Shown piece after piece: positions 1 to 8,020 of a stretch of DNA of 64,000 nucleotides. Made by a program: the position numbers and the translations under genes. The stretch lies in NCBI RefSeq assembly GCF_003626645.1, contig NZ_RBAM01000012.1, positions 1 to 64,000 of the forward strand, given 5' to 3'. Every line of letters starts with the position of its first letter. The stretch's first letter is position 1. The DNA comes from Streptomyces klenkii. GTDB lineage: Bacteria > Actinomycetota > Actinomycetes > Streptomycetales > Streptomycetaceae. The notes under the pieces were generated by a model. That model made no database searches. It was not told the DNA's origin and saw nothing but the letters and a program-made list of their open reading frames with translations.

Positions 1-239
1 CCAACCAGATCAACAACGTGCTGGTCTTCCCGGGTGTCTTCCGCGGCCTTCTGGACGCGCAGTCCCGCACCGTCGACACCGGCATGATGCTCGCCGCCGC
101 CAGGGCCCTCGCCGACGTCGTCACCGAAGACGAACTCAACGCGAACTACATCATCCCCAGCGTCTTCAACCCGGGCGCCACGGAGTCCGTCGCGGCCGCC
201 GTGAAGCGCGCGGCCCTGGCGCTCCGTCAGGCCGAGTAA
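1..239 (+). CDS. NAD(P)-dependent malic enzyme, C-terminal fragment
   Basis: The window opens inside this gene; the reading frame starts at base 3 and the stop is at 237-239. The visible 78 residues begin NQINNVLVFPGVFRGLLDA, which matches the conserved end of bacterial malic enzymes (oxidative decarboxylation of malate to pyruvate with NAD or NADP, linking the TCA cycle to pyruvate and reducing power). The later stretch with TEDELNANYIIPSVF is also characteristic of the family. The active site lies upstream and cannot be checked. A strong hairpin follows 24 bases after the stop, so this is the end of its transcript. Confidence 0.85.
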   Translation, partial: NQINNVLVFPGVFRGLLDAQSRTVDTGMMLAAARALADVVTEDELNANYIIPSVFNPGATESVAAAVKRAALALRQAE

Positions 240-262
240 GCAGAGCAGGAACAGGAAGACGA

Positions 263-290
263 AAGGGGCCCGCCGGCCGGCGGGCCCCTT
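263..290. terminator. Perfect 28-bp palindromic terminator
   Basis: Bases 263-290 are a perfect palindrome (AAGGGGCCCGCCGG and its complement) lying between the convergent ends of the malic enzyme gene and the ABC transporter gene. The A-rich left flank and T-rich right edge allow it to act in both directions. Confidence 0.8.
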
Positions 291-299
291 CGTTGTCGT

Positions 300-2195
300 T
301 CAGCAGACGGGCTCCGCCTCCCCGTCCACCGCCTTCGCGCGGGCGAACTGCGTGCGGTGCAGCTCCTCGTAGCGTCCGCCCGCGGCCAGCAGCTCGCTGT
401 GGGTGCCGCGTTCGACGATCCGGCCGTCCTCGACGACGAGGATGAGGTCGGCGGCCCGCACCGTGGACAGCCGGTGGGCGATCACCACGGCCGTGCGGCC
501 CTCCAGGGCTTCGGCCAGCGCCTCCTGGACCGCGGCCTCGGACGTCGAGTCGAGGTGGGCGGTCGCCTCGTCCAGGATGACGACGCGCTGGCGGGCCAGC
601 AGCAGGCGGGCGATGGTCAGCCGCTGCCGCTCGCCGCCGGAGAGCCGGTAGCCGCGCTCGCCGACGACCGTGTCCAGCCCGTCGGGCAGGGCGGCCACCA
701 GGCCGTCGAGCCGGGAGCGCCGCAGCGCGTCCCAGATCTCCTCCTCGGCGGCGTCCGGCCGGGCGATGAGGAGGTTGGCGCGGACCGTGTCGTGGAAGAG
801 GTGCCCGTCCTGGGTGACCATGCCGAGGGTCTCGCGGATGGAGTCCGCGCTCAGGTCGCGCACGTCGATGCCGCCGAGGCGCACGGTTCCGGCGTCCGCG
901 TCGTACAGCCGCGGCAGCAGCTGGGCGATGGTCGACTTCCCCGCGCCGGAGGAGCCCACGAGGGCGACCATGCGGCCGGGTTCGGCGCGGAAGGAGACGC
1001 CGTGCAGGACCTCGGCGCCACCGCGCGTGTCCAGGCCTGCGACCTCCTCCAGGGAGGCGAGTGAGACCTTGTCGGCGGACGGGTAGCCGAACCGTACGCC
1101 GTCGAACTCGACGGAGACCGGCCCGTCCGGCACCTTCCGTGCGCCCGGCTTCTCGGCGATCAGCGGTTCGAGGTCGAGGACCTCGAAGACGCGCTCGAAA
1201 CTGACGAGGGCGCTCATCACCTCGACACGGGCACCGGCCAGAGCGGTGAGCGGGGCGTAGAGGCGGGTGAGGAGGAGGGCGAGCGCGACGACGGCTCCCG
1301 GCTCCAGCCGGCCGTGCAGCGCGTAGAAGCCGCCGAGACCGTAGACGAGGGCCAGGGCCAGCGCGGAGACGAGAGTGAGGGCCGTGATGAACGCCGACTG
1401 CGCCATGGCGGTGCGGACGCCGATGTCCCGCACCGCGCGGGCGCGGGCCGCGAACTCGGTGGACTCGTCCGCGGGCCGGCCGAACAGCTTGACGAGGGTG
1501 GCGCCCGGCGCGGAGAACCGCTCGGTCATCCGGCTGCTCATCGCGGCGTTGTGCGCGGCCGCCTCGCGCTGGAGCCCGGCCATGCGCGTGCCCATCCGGC
1601 GGGCGGGCACGACGAACACGGGCAGCAGGACGAGGGCGAGCAGCGTGATCTGCCAGGAGATGCTGAGCATCACTCCGAGCGTCAGGACGAGAGTGACGAA
1701 GTTGGAGGCGACGCCGGACAGGGTGTTGCTGAAGGCCCGCTGGGCGCCGATGACGTCGTTGTTGAGGCGGCTGACGAGCGCGCCCGTGCGGGTGCGGGTG
1801 AAGAAGGCGACCGGCATCCGCTGGACGTGGTCGAAGACCGCGGTCCGCAGGTCGAGGATGAGCCCTTCGCCGAGGGTCGCCGACAGCCAGCGGGTGAGGA
1901 TGCCCAGGCCCGCCTCCGCGACGGCAAGCACGGCGATGAGCAGCGCGAGCCGGACGACGGTACCGGTGTCGTCACCGTGCACGATGGCACCGACGACGCG
2001 CCCGGCCAGGATCGGCGTGGCCACCGCGAGCAGCGCCATGGCCACGCTCAGCAGCAGGAACTGCCCCAGCCTGCGCCGGTGCGGCCGCGCGAAGGCGGCG
2101 ATGCGGCGCAGGGTGGCCCGCGAGAAGGGCCGCCGGCCCTGTTCGGCGTTCATCGCGCTGTGCAGCGATTGCCACGCCGTGACTTCCATGCTCAT
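300..2195 (-). CDS. ABC exporter, fused permease and ATP-binding protein
   Basis: A 631-residue half-transporter of the multidrug/lipid exporter type. Residues about 35-320 form a six-helix ABC membrane domain and residues about 370-610 the nucleotide-binding domain, with Walker A GSSGAGKST near 415, signature LSGGERQRL near 520, and Walker B ending VVILDEATAHLD near 543. It should work as a homodimer in the cytoplasmic membrane, expelling a hydrophobic substrate. A roughly 25-residue insert sits just before the Walker A strand. The start at 2195 has an adjacent AGGAGA ribosome site. The gene stands alone, and its promoter carries a SoxR-like operator (separate entry), which suggests induction by redox-active compounds. 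The substrate is not determinable. Confidence 0.92.
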   Translation of the reverse strand: MSMEVTAWQSLHSAMNAEQGRRPFSRATLRRIAAFARPHRRRLGQFLLLSVAMALLAVATPILAGRVVGAIVHGDDTGTVVRLALLIAVLAVAEAGLGILTRWLSATLGEGLILDLRTAVFDHVQRMPVAFFTRTRTGALVSRLNNDVIGAQRAFSNTLSGVASNFVTLVLTLGVMLSISWQITLLALVLLPVFVVPARRMGTRMAGLQREAAAHNAAMSSRMTERFSAPGATLVKLFGRPADESTEFAARARAVRDIGVRTAMAQSAFITALTLVSALALALVYGLGGFYALHGRLEPGAVVALALLLTRLYAPLTALAGARVEVMSALVSFERVFEVLDLEPLIAEKPGARKVPDGPVSVEFDGVRFGYPSADKVSLASLEEVAGLDTRGGAEVLHGVSFRAEPGRMVALVGSSGAGKSTIAQLLPRLYDADAGTVRLGGIDVRDLSADSIRETLGMVTQDGHLFHDTVRANLLIARPDAAEEEIWDALRRSRLDGLVAALPDGLDTVVGERGYRLSGGERQRLTIARLLLARQRVVILDEATAHLDSTSEAAVQEALAEALEGRTAVVIAHRLSTVRAADLILVVEDGRIVERGTHSELLAAGGRYEELHRTQFARAKAVDGEAEPVC

Positions 2196-2228
2196 GGGGC
2201 TCTCCTCGGGAGATGTCGTGACACCCGC

Positions 2229-2259
2229 ACGCTAGAAGCTCAACCATGCTTGAGGTCAA
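2229..2259 (-). promoter_or_regulatory. MerR/SoxR-type promoter and operator of the ABC exporter
   Basis: On the minus strand TTGACC (2259-2254) is separated by exactly 19 bases from TAGCGT (2234-2229). The long 19-base spacer is the hallmark of MerR-family activated promoters. The 18-bp dyad 2255-2238 reads CCTCAAG-CATG-GTTGAGC; its left half equals the E. coli soxS operator half-site and it starts at the same position relative to the -35 as in soxS. A second, perfect 10-bp-arm palindrome (CCATGCTTGA/TCAAGCATGG, 2244-2265) overlaps the -35. Predicted transcription start is near 2222, 27 bases before the ATG. Confidence 0.7.
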
Positions 2260-2296
2260 GCATGGCACCCGACGGCATCCCCCCGCCCCGCGCTTC

Positions 2297-2344
2297 CTCT
2301 CACGTCCTCACGCTCTCACGTCCTCGCACTCTCACTCCCTCACG
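2297..2344. repeat. 16-bp tandem repeat, 3 copies, covering a stop codon
   Basis: Three direct copies of a 16-base unit (CTCTCACGTCCTCACG with few changes) at 2297-2312, 2313-2328 and 2329-2344. The last copy contains the stop codon of the aldehyde dehydrogenase gene (2340-2342, minus strand), so the unit reiterates in-phase TGA-like triplets after the stop. One of a recurring class of such arrays in this window. Confidence 0.85.
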
Positions 2345-3740
2345 CCGGTTCCGCCCCGTGCCACACCGTCGTCACGTTGCAGAATTCCTTGATGCCGTGG
2401 CCCGAGAGCTCGCGTCCGTATCCCGAACGCTTGACGCCGCCGAACGGCAATGCGGGGTGCGAGGCGGTCATGCCGTTGAAGAAGACGCCCCCGGCCTCGA
2501 TGTCCCGCGCGAAACGTTCCTGTTCCGCCGCGTCCGTGGTCCACACGTTCGAACTCAGTCCGAAGGGCGTGTCGTTGGCCAGCTCGACGGCCTCGTCGAG
2601 GCCGCCCACGCGGTAGACGGTCGCCACGGGGCCGAACGCCTCTTCGCGGTGGATGCGCATGTCGGGGGTGATGCCGGTGAGGACCGTCGGCTCGTAGAAC
2701 CAGCCCTGCGGCAGGTCCTTCGGCCGCTGCCCGCCGCACAGGGCCGTCGCTCCCCGCCGTACGGCGTCGTCCACGAGCTCCTCCAGGTCGGCGCGTCCCT
2801 GTTCGCTGGCCAGGGGGCCGACGTCGGTGGAGCCGGCCATGGGGTCGCCGACGGCGAGCCCGGCCATGCGGGCGGTGAAGCGTTCGACGAAGGCGTCGTG
2901 GACGTCCGCGTGGACGATGAAGCGCTTGGCGGCGATGCAGGACTGGCCGTTGTTCTGGACGCGGGCGGTGACCGCGGTCCGCACGGCGCGTTCGAGGTCG
3001 GCGGACGGCATCACCACGAACGGGTCGCTGCCGCCCAGTTCGAGGACGGTCTTCTTCACCTCGTCGCCGGCGATCGCGGCGACCGACCGGCCGGCGGGCT
3101 CGCTGCCGGTGAGGGTCGCCGCGGCGACCCTGGGGTCGCGGAGGATGCCCTCGACGGCCCGCGAGCCGATGAGCAGGGTCTGGAAGCAGCCCTCGGGGAA
3201 GCCGGCGCGGCGGAAGAGGTCGCCCAGGTAGAGCGCGGTCTGCGGCACGTTCGAGGCGTGCTTGAGCAGCCCGGCGTTGCCCGCCATGAGGGCGGGGGCC
3301 GCGAAGCGGACGACCTGCCAGAGGGGGAAGTTCCACGGCATGACGGCGAGGACCACGCCCAGCGGCCGGTAGCGGACGCGGGCGAGCGCGGCCCCGGAGT
3401 CGGCGACCTCGGCCTGCGGCGGGTGCTCGTCGGCCAGCAGCTCCGCGGCGTGCGCGGCGTACCAGCGCATGGCCTTGACGCACTTGGCCGCCTCCGCGCG
3501 GGCGGCGGCCAGCGGCTTGCCCATCTCGGTGGTCATCGTGCGGGCGATGTCCTCCTGGTCCTCCTCCAGGAGGTCCGCGGCCCGGTTGAGCAGGCGGGCC
3601 CGTTCGGCGAGGTCCGTGGTGCGGTAGTGCCGGAACGCCGACGCCGCGGCGGCCAGGCGCCGCTCGATCTCCTCGGCTCCCAGCTCCTCGAACGTCCTGA
3701 GCGTCTCGCCGTTCGCGGGGTTCACCGTTGCGATGGGCAT
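2340..3740 (-). CDS. gabD: Succinate-semialdehyde dehydrogenase-type aldehyde dehydrogenase
   Basis: A 466-residue aldehyde dehydrogenase of the GabD1 type, oxidising an aldehyde to an acid with NAD(P). The general-base glutamate lies in LELGGSDPF near residue 233 and the catalytic cysteine in NNGQSCIAAKRF near 267; the C-terminal PFGGVKRSGYGRE motif is intact. The N-terminus (MPIATVNPANGE) and length match short succinate-semialdehyde dehydrogenases. The 3740 start has GAGGAGGG a few bases upstream. Its neighbours, an exporter and an MFS transporter, give no pathway context, so the substrate is inferred from family resemblance only. Confidence 0.85.
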   Translation of the reverse strand: MPIATVNPANGETLRTFEELGAEEIERRLAAAASAFRHYRTTDLAERARLLNRAADLLEEDQEDIARTMTTEMGKPLAAARAEAAKCVKAMRWYAAHAAELLADEHPPQAEVADSGAALARVRYRPLGVVLAVMPWNFPLWQVVRFAAPALMAGNAGLLKHASNVPQTALYLGDLFRRAGFPEGCFQTLLIGSRAVEGILRDPRVAAATLTGSEPAGRSVAAIAGDEVKKTVLELGGSDPFVVMPSADLERAVRTAVTARVQNNGQSCIAAKRFIVHADVHDAFVERFTARMAGLAVGDPMAGSTDVGPLASEQGRADLEELVDDAVRRGATALCGGQRPKDLPQGWFYEPTVLTGITPDMRIHREEAFGPVATVYRVGGLDEAVELANDTPFGLSSNVWTTDAAEQERFARDIEAGGVFFNGMTASHPALPFGGVKRSGYGRELSGHGIKEFCNVTTVWHGAEPA

Positions 3741-3919
3741 GGGGTGCCCTCCTCATGCTCGATGCCTCGACCTGTGTGCGCCTCTCGGGGACCGGCCCCG
3801 TCCGTCCTGTACCACGCCGCGCACGAGTCAACCCGGCGGCAGGAGCCTTTGACCCGTCCGGTGCGGGCCCGCTCAGGGGTACGGGGGCGGGCGGCGATCG
3901 GCGGCGCGGGGCGTGCGCG

Positions 3920-3957
3920 GGTCAGTGGTACGGGCTCCGGTCAGCGGTACGGGCGCG
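3920..3957. repeat. 19-bp direct repeat, 2 copies, beyond an MFS stop codon
   Basis: Two adjacent 19-base copies, GGTCAGTGGTACGGGCTCC (3920-3938) and GGTCAGCGGTACGGGCGCG (3939-3957), with a degenerate third relative at 3871-3889. They lie 14 bases downstream of the MFS transporter stop (3972-3974, minus strand). No gene is visible in 3741-3971. Confidence 0.75.
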
Positions 3958-3971
3958 CGCCGGGGCGGGCC

Positions 3972-5330
3972 TCACCCCGTACGGTGGTCCGCGGCGTCGT
4001 CCGTGGCGCGCGGCTGGCCGGGCAGCATCCGCACCGCGTCCTGCGCCGCAGCGCCCTCGGCGCCGGCGTCCGCCGCGCTCCCCGCCTCCCCCGCCGGGTA
4101 CGGGCACGGCAGCAGCCGCGTGCGGTAGAGCCAGGCCACGGCGCTCCCCGACGCCAGCCCGAAGAAGAGGCAGGACACCCACGGCAGCCAGGCCCGCCCG
4201 GTGCGCTCGCCGACGTCCATCACCCAGCCGATCACGGCGTTCCCGCCGGCCGCCGTCGCCCCGGACAGCACGTAGAAGAGGCCGAAGTACGTACCGGTCA
4301 GCCGCTCACTGCCGAACCGCGGGATCAGCCCCAGGACCGGCGGATAGGCGACCATGCCGCCGAAGTACAGCAGCAGCGAGGCGGAGATCATGACGAGGAG
4401 CCGCGGCACCACGTCCCCGGCGCCCGTCGGCGGCGACGCGTCGCACACGAGCAGCGGCGGCACGAAGCCGAGCCCTATGACGGCGATGCCGGCCCCCACC
4501 CAGCGCATGCCGCCCCCGCGCTGCTCCAGGCTCCGGGTGATCCGGAACTGGAACAGCAGGTTGGCGACCGCCCCGGCGCTGAGCAGCAGGGCCTCGGCCC
4601 CGCTCCAGCCCGACGCCTGCTGCGCGCCGTCGGGCAGCAGCATGTACAGCTGGTTCTCCATGATGAACATGCCGGTGGTGGCGAAGGCGAAGCACAGGAA
4701 GCGGCGGTTGCCGAGCACCTCCCGCAGCTCCCGCACGATGGGCTCGTGGCCGGAGGTGACCTCGCGCGCCGGGAGCGCGAACGCCTGGGCGACGGTCAGC
4801 ACGGCGAAGAGGCCGGCCGCCGTGAGGGCGCAGATCCGGAAGTCGGTCAGGTAGAGCACGCTGCCGGCGAGCAGCCCGACGAGCGAGCCGATCGTGGCGA
4901 AGACATTGAGCAGGGCGAACGCCTCGGCCTTGCGCTCGCCCGACTCGTGGGAGACGTAGGAGCGCACGGCCGGGTAGAAGAGCGCGGCGGCGAGCCCGCT
5001 GATTCCGGAGGCGGCGAGCAGCAGGGGCAGCGAGTTGCCGAACGAGAAGAGCGTGAAGCCCACGGTCCGCAGGGCGCATCCGGCGATGATGACGACGCGG
5101 GGGCCGAGCCGGTCGGCCGCGGTGCCGCCGATGATGTACATGCCCTGCTGGCTGAGGTTGCGCACTCCGAGGACCAGCCCGACGACGGCCGCGGACATTC
5201 CGAGATCATGCCCGATATAGGTCGCCAGAAACGGAATCAGCAGATAGAAACCGGCATCGATGCCGCACTGGTTGATGAATAGCAATCGCAATGCGAGAGG
5301 GCACTCGCGGACCGCCCGAAGAGTTCTCAT
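3972..5330 (-). CDS. MFS transporter (DHA1-type drug:H+ antiporter)
   Basis: A 452-residue protein with about twelve hydrophobic segments. The loop after helix 2 has the form GGTAADRLGPRVVI, the MFS motif A, and the second half begins after a charged central loop near residue 205 (LPAREVTSGHEPIVRELREV). The overall pattern resembles MdtH-like exporters. It has no linked regulator on its strand. The ATG at 5330 has only a weak GGGAC site before it; the next in-frame starts would cut into helix 1, so this start is kept. Substrate unknown. Confidence 0.85.
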   Translation of the reverse strand: MRTLRAVRECPLALRLLFINQCGIDAGFYLLIPFLATYIGHDLGMSAAVVGLVLGVRNLSQQGMYIIGGTAADRLGPRVVIIAGCALRTVGFTLFSFGNSLPLLLAASGISGLAAALFYPAVRSYVSHESGERKAEAFALLNVFATIGSLVGLLAGSVLYLTDFRICALTAAGLFAVLTVAQAFALPAREVTSGHEPIVRELREVLGNRRFLCFAFATTGMFIMENQLYMLLPDGAQQASGWSGAEALLLSAGAVANLLFQFRITRSLEQRGGGMRWVGAGIAVIGLGFVPPLLVCDASPPTGAGDVVPRLLVMISASLLLYFGGMVAYPPVLGLIPRFGSERLTGTYFGLFYVLSGATAAGGNAVIGWVMDVGERTGRAWLPWVSCLFFGLASGSAVAWLYRTRLLPCPYPAGEAGSAADAGAEGAAAQDAVRMLPGQPRATDDAADHRTG

Positions 5331-5853
5331 GCGCGTCCCTGCAGTCAGCCCGAGCGAGGGGACATCTTGGGCCCCGGCCCCGGTCAGGGGCCGGGGTTCC
5401 CCGGCGATTGGGTCGACTCCGCCCCGCAGCTCCCGGCCGCGCTCGGAAGGGTACTCAGCGGATACGTTAGCAAAGCCGACGTCCTATCAACAGGGTGAGA
5501 TTCCGGGCATGAGCGGCTCCTGGAGTAAACCGGCACAAGGGAATTGCGCCCCGCCTCTCTCTTCGAGAGCTGGAACTCGCGTGCCCCGTTATTGCGTTCA
5601 CGCGGCGGTGCGGAGTGTGATGCGGTGCGATGCGATGTGATGGGGCGCGATGCGATGTGATGCGGCCCGCCGCGGGGTCGCCGGCCGTGCGGCGCCGAGG
5701 GGCCGGACGGCGTTCCCCCGGAAGGGTGAAAACCGCGACTGAATTCCCGCCAACAGAACATGGATTCTCCGCCGAATCCATTCTTCAGACCACCGCCCGC
5801 CCGAAGATGCCGAAAGGCCCGCGGGCCGCGGGCGACTTCGCGACGATGGCCGT
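5331..5853. other. 523-base intergenic region with inverted and direct repeats
   Basis: I see no convincing gene here. It lies between the divergent starts of the MFS gene and a small unknown gene, so it should hold promoters for both. A perfect 10-bp hairpin (5372-5381 with 5387-5396, CCCCGGCCCC) sits in the presumed MFS leader. A weak minus-strand promoter, TTGATA (5490-5485) and TAACGT (5469-5464), has a short 15-base spacer. The rest is featureless apart from the repeat at 5625-5662. Confidence 0.5.
5625..5662. repeat. Direct repeat rich in GATG units
   Basis: Bases 5625-5642 (GTGCGATGCGATGTGATG) are repeated at 5645-5662 with one change, and the preceding bases 5617-5624 contain a partial copy. 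It lies between the divergent MFS and small unknown genes. No function is evident. Confidence 0.7.
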
Positions 5854-6198
5854 ATGAACGACCGGAACTTCTTGGAGCGCACCAAGCAGTTCGCGCTCTA
5901 CCTGGCCGAGCTCCAGACGGTCCTCGACCCGGAGTCCTACGCGTTACTGCTGCGGATCCTCAAGGGCTTCAACGAGGCGATCGTGCACCGGGAGAGCGGG
6001 ATCGACATTCCCTTCTCGCCACGCGAAAAGGAGTTGTTCACACCTGAGTTCGGCCGGGTGCTCACCAGACTCGCCGGCTTTCTCGGGCCGCACGGCATGC
6101 ACGTCGTCGTCGGCACCCACGGCTCTCCCCCGCCGGCCGCCGAGCACGACCGGAGCGAGGTCGACGCCATCGCCCGGGCGAGCGGCATGAACCCGTAA
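5854..6198 (+). CDS. Small unknown protein
   Basis: A 114-residue acidic, probably cytosolic protein that I do not recognise. Residues 1-60 are predicted helical (FLERTKQFALYLAELQ, YALLLRILKGFNEAIVH), followed by a proline-containing segment with FSPREKELFTPEF and a C-terminus with two valine pairs (MHVVVGTH). There is no signal peptide or membrane helix. Codon third positions are strongly GC, as expected for a real gene in this genome, and the ORF is not overlapped by a better one. The ribosome site before the ATG is poor. It is followed by a tandem-repeat leader and then the DedA gene on the same strand. Confidence 0.65.
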   Translation: MNDRNFLERTKQFALYLAELQTVLDPESYALLLRILKGFNEAIVHRESGIDIPFSPREKELFTPEFGRVLTRLAGFLGPHGMHVVVGTHGSPPPAAEHDRSEVDAIARASGMNP

Positions 6199-6251
6199 CG
6201 GCCCCGCGGATCGTCTACAGTCGCGTCCACTTCCGCAGTCCGCAGTTCCCT

Positions 6252-6310
6252 TTCCGTAGTCACCCTTCCCGTAGTCACACTGCCCGCGGTCCCACTTCCC
6301 GCGGTCCCCC
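6252..6310. repeat. 15-bp tandem repeat, 4 copies, in the DedA leader
   Basis: Four consecutive units of 14-15 bases (TTCCGTAGTCACCC, TTCCCGTAGTCACAC, TGCCCGCGGTCCCAC, TTCCCGCGGTCCCCC) fill 6252-6310; a related unit precedes them at 6231-6245. The array lies 53 bases after one stop codon and 33 bases before the DedA start. Confidence 0.8.
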
Positions 6311-6343
6311 GCGTACGCCGTCGCATCAGGGAGGCCACGCCTC

Positions 6344-7090
6344 GTGCCTGCTCAGTCCGCCGCCGCCCTGGCGGTCAATCCGCTCGACGCCTCCTCGCTG
6401 CTTTCCGCGTTCGGCGCGCTCGGCATCGCCGCGGTGATGTTCGCCGAGACCGGCCTGCTGATCGGCTTCTTCCTGCCGGGCGACTCCCTGCTGTTCACCG
6501 CCGGCCTGCTGGCCCGCAGCGGGGCCCACTCCGGGCCGCACCTGGACCTCGTGCAGGTCCTGGCCGCGTCCGTGGCCGGCGCCCTGGCCGGCGCCCAGGT
6601 CGGCTACGTCCTCGGGCGGCGCGGCGGGCGGGCGCTGCTGACCCGCTCCCGCAGCCGCAAGCTGCACGAGGGCGCCGAGCGCGCCGAGGAGCTGCTCGGC
6701 CGCTACGGGCACGCCCGCGCCATCGTGCTGGCCCGCTTCGTCCCGGTGGTGCGCACGGTCCTCAACCCCCTCGCCGGGGCCCTGGGCGTCCCGGCGCGCA
6801 CCTTCGCGCTCTGGCAGGTGGCCGGCGGCCTGGTGTGGACGGTGGGCCTCGTCCTCGCCGGCTACGGGCTGGGCTCGGCCGTGCCGAACGTGGACCGCTA
6901 TCTGCTGCCCGTCGTGGGCGCCGTCGTCGCCCTGTCCCTGCTGCCGGTCGCCCTCGAAGTGCTGCGCAGCCGCAAGCGCCCCGCCGCGTCCGTCACGCCG
7001 GAGACGCGTCCCGAGGAGCCTCACCCTGCGGAGCCCTGTTCTCCGGAGGGCCGTCCTGCTCCTGCGCCCAGCGCCGGGCAAGAGCCGTGA
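6344..7090 (+). CDS. DedA family membrane protein
   Basis: A 248-residue integral membrane protein. The DedA signature is visible: an acidic residue and gly-rich re-entrant stretch (FAETGLLIGFFLPGDSLLF, residues about 29-47) and the arginine motif LARFVPVVRTVLNPLAGA near 130-147. DedA proteins act in undecaprenyl-phosphate or phospholipid translocation and membrane homeostasis. The GTG at 6344 is preceded by GGGAGG at a 10-base distance. The last 33 codons (charged, proline-rich, no helix) overlap the 3' end of the opposing LysR gene by 98 bases, and this tail is likely dispensable. Confidence 0.9.
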   Translation: MPAQSAAALAVNPLDASSLLSAFGALGIAAVMFAETGLLIGFFLPGDSLLFTAGLLARSGAHSGPHLDLVQVLAASVAGALAGAQVGYVLGRRGGRALLTRSRSRKLHEGAERAEELLGRYGHARAIVLARFVPVVRTVLNPLAGALGVPARTFALWQVAGGLVWTVGLVLAGYGLGSAVPNVDRYLLPVVGAVVALSLLPVALEVLRSRKRPAASVTPETRPEEPHPAEPCSPEGRPAPAPSAGQEP

Positions 7091-7937
7091 AGGCCCGTGC
7101 CGCCGCGCTCTGGTAGGCGGCTTCGCGGCGCAGCAGCGTGACGGTGCGTGAGGGGAGCGGCGGATCGACCGGTACGGGGTGCAGGTGCGCCGGTCCGCGC
7201 GTGATGGCGTCGGGCAGCACGGTGGCGAGGGCGCCCCGGCCGACGATCTCGGTGAGCGCGTTGATGGAGTTGGCCTCGACGGCGATGCGCGGCGTGATGC
7301 CGTGCCCGGAGAGGTAGTCGTCGATGTGACGGCGCGTCGCGAAGTCGCCGCTGAGCAGGGCGAGCGGCTGGCCGGCCAGTTCCGCGGCCGGCAGCGCGGT
7401 GGTGCGGCCCGCGCAGGCGTGGCCGGCCCCTACGACGAGGCCGAGCGTCTCGGTGAACAGGCCGGTACCGGCGATCCCCGGCAGGTGCGTACCGCTGAAG
7501 GCGATGCCCAGGTCCAGTTCGTCGGACAGGAGGGCGGATTCGATGCGGTCCTGCGGCAGCTCGCGCAGGTCGATGTCGATCCCGGCGTGCCGGGCGTGGA
7601 AGTCCGCCACGAGCGGCCCGACCAGGTACGCGGTGAACGTCGGCGTCACGGCCAGCCGCAGGGTCCCGCGCGTGAGGTCCTGTACGTCCAGCACGGCGCG
7701 CTCCGCCGCCGCGAGGTCTTGCAGGGCGCGCCGGGCGTGGCGCGCGTACACTTCGCCCGCGTCGGTGAGGCGCACGGTGCGCCCGGAGCGGTCGAGCAGC
7801 TGGACCCGTACGGACCGCTCCAGCTGCTTGATCTGCTGTGACAGCGTCGGCTGCGAGATGTGCAGGGCCTCCGCGGCGCGGGTGAAGTTCGCGTGCTCGG
7901 CGACGGCGAGCAGATAGCGGAGGTGGCGCAGTTCCAT
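6993..7937 (-). CDS. LysR-family regulator, CynR-like
   Basis: A 314-residue LysR-type transcription factor. The winged helix-turn-helix occupies residues 1-60 (MELRHLRYLLAVAEHANFT, then AAEALHISQPTLSQQIKQL) and the effector-binding domain about 88-295. It most resembles CynR-type regulators by its N-terminus, but no cyanase or carbonic anhydrase gene is nearby and the next gene upstream is a Nudix hydrolase on the same strand, so the usual divergent target is missing. A dyad just upstream of the start suggests autoregulation. Its 3' end overlaps the DedA gene in opposite orientation. Confidence 0.88.
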   Translation of the reverse strand: MELRHLRYLLAVAEHANFTRAAEALHISQPTLSQQIKQLERSVRVQLLDRSGRTVRLTDAGEVYARHARRALQDLAAAERAVLDVQDLTRGTLRLAVTPTFTAYLVGPLVADFHARHAGIDIDLRELPQDRIESALLSDELDLGIAFSGTHLPGIAGTGLFTETLGLVVGAGHACAGRTTALPAAELAGQPLALLSGDFATRRHIDDYLSGHGITPRIAVEANSINALTEIVGRGALATVLPDAITRGPAHLHPVPVDPPLPSRTVTLLRREAAYQSAAARAFTALARRWAQEQDGPPENRAPQGEAPRDASPA

Positions 7938-7945
7938 GCGGGCAA

Positions 7946-7979
7946 CTATAGGCAGCCATAGACCGCGTCGATGGCTGCC
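7946..7979 (-). promoter_or_regulatory. Nested dyads upstream of the LysR gene
   Basis: CTATAGGCAGCCATAG (7946-7961) is an interrupted palindrome of the CTAT/ATAG kind bound by LysR proteins. Its right part also forms a perfect 9-bp inverted repeat, GGCAGCCAT (7951-7959) with ATGGCTGCC (7971-7979). Both lie within 45 bases upstream of the LysR start codon. Autorepression is the simple reading. Confidence 0.55.
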
Positions 7980-8020
7980 CCGGGATACGCCCGCAGCCGC
8001 CTATGCACGGGGCCCGGCGG

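Noticed and set aside
2244..2265. Perfect palindrome as a TetR operator
   Set aside because: It overlaps the -35 and is real, but no TetR gene is nearby and the SoxR-like spacing explains the promoter better; kept only as a secondary possibility.
1314..5282. Very long plus-strand open frame antisense to the ABC, dehydrogenase and MFS genes
   Set aside because: Its translation is low-complexity (Gly/Arg/Glu/Val-rich) and mirrors real genes on the other strand; in very GC-rich DNA such frames arise by chance.
5464..5485. TTGATA/TAACGT promoter for the MFS gene
   Set aside because: The 15-base spacer is too short for confidence; mentioned only within the intergenic entry.
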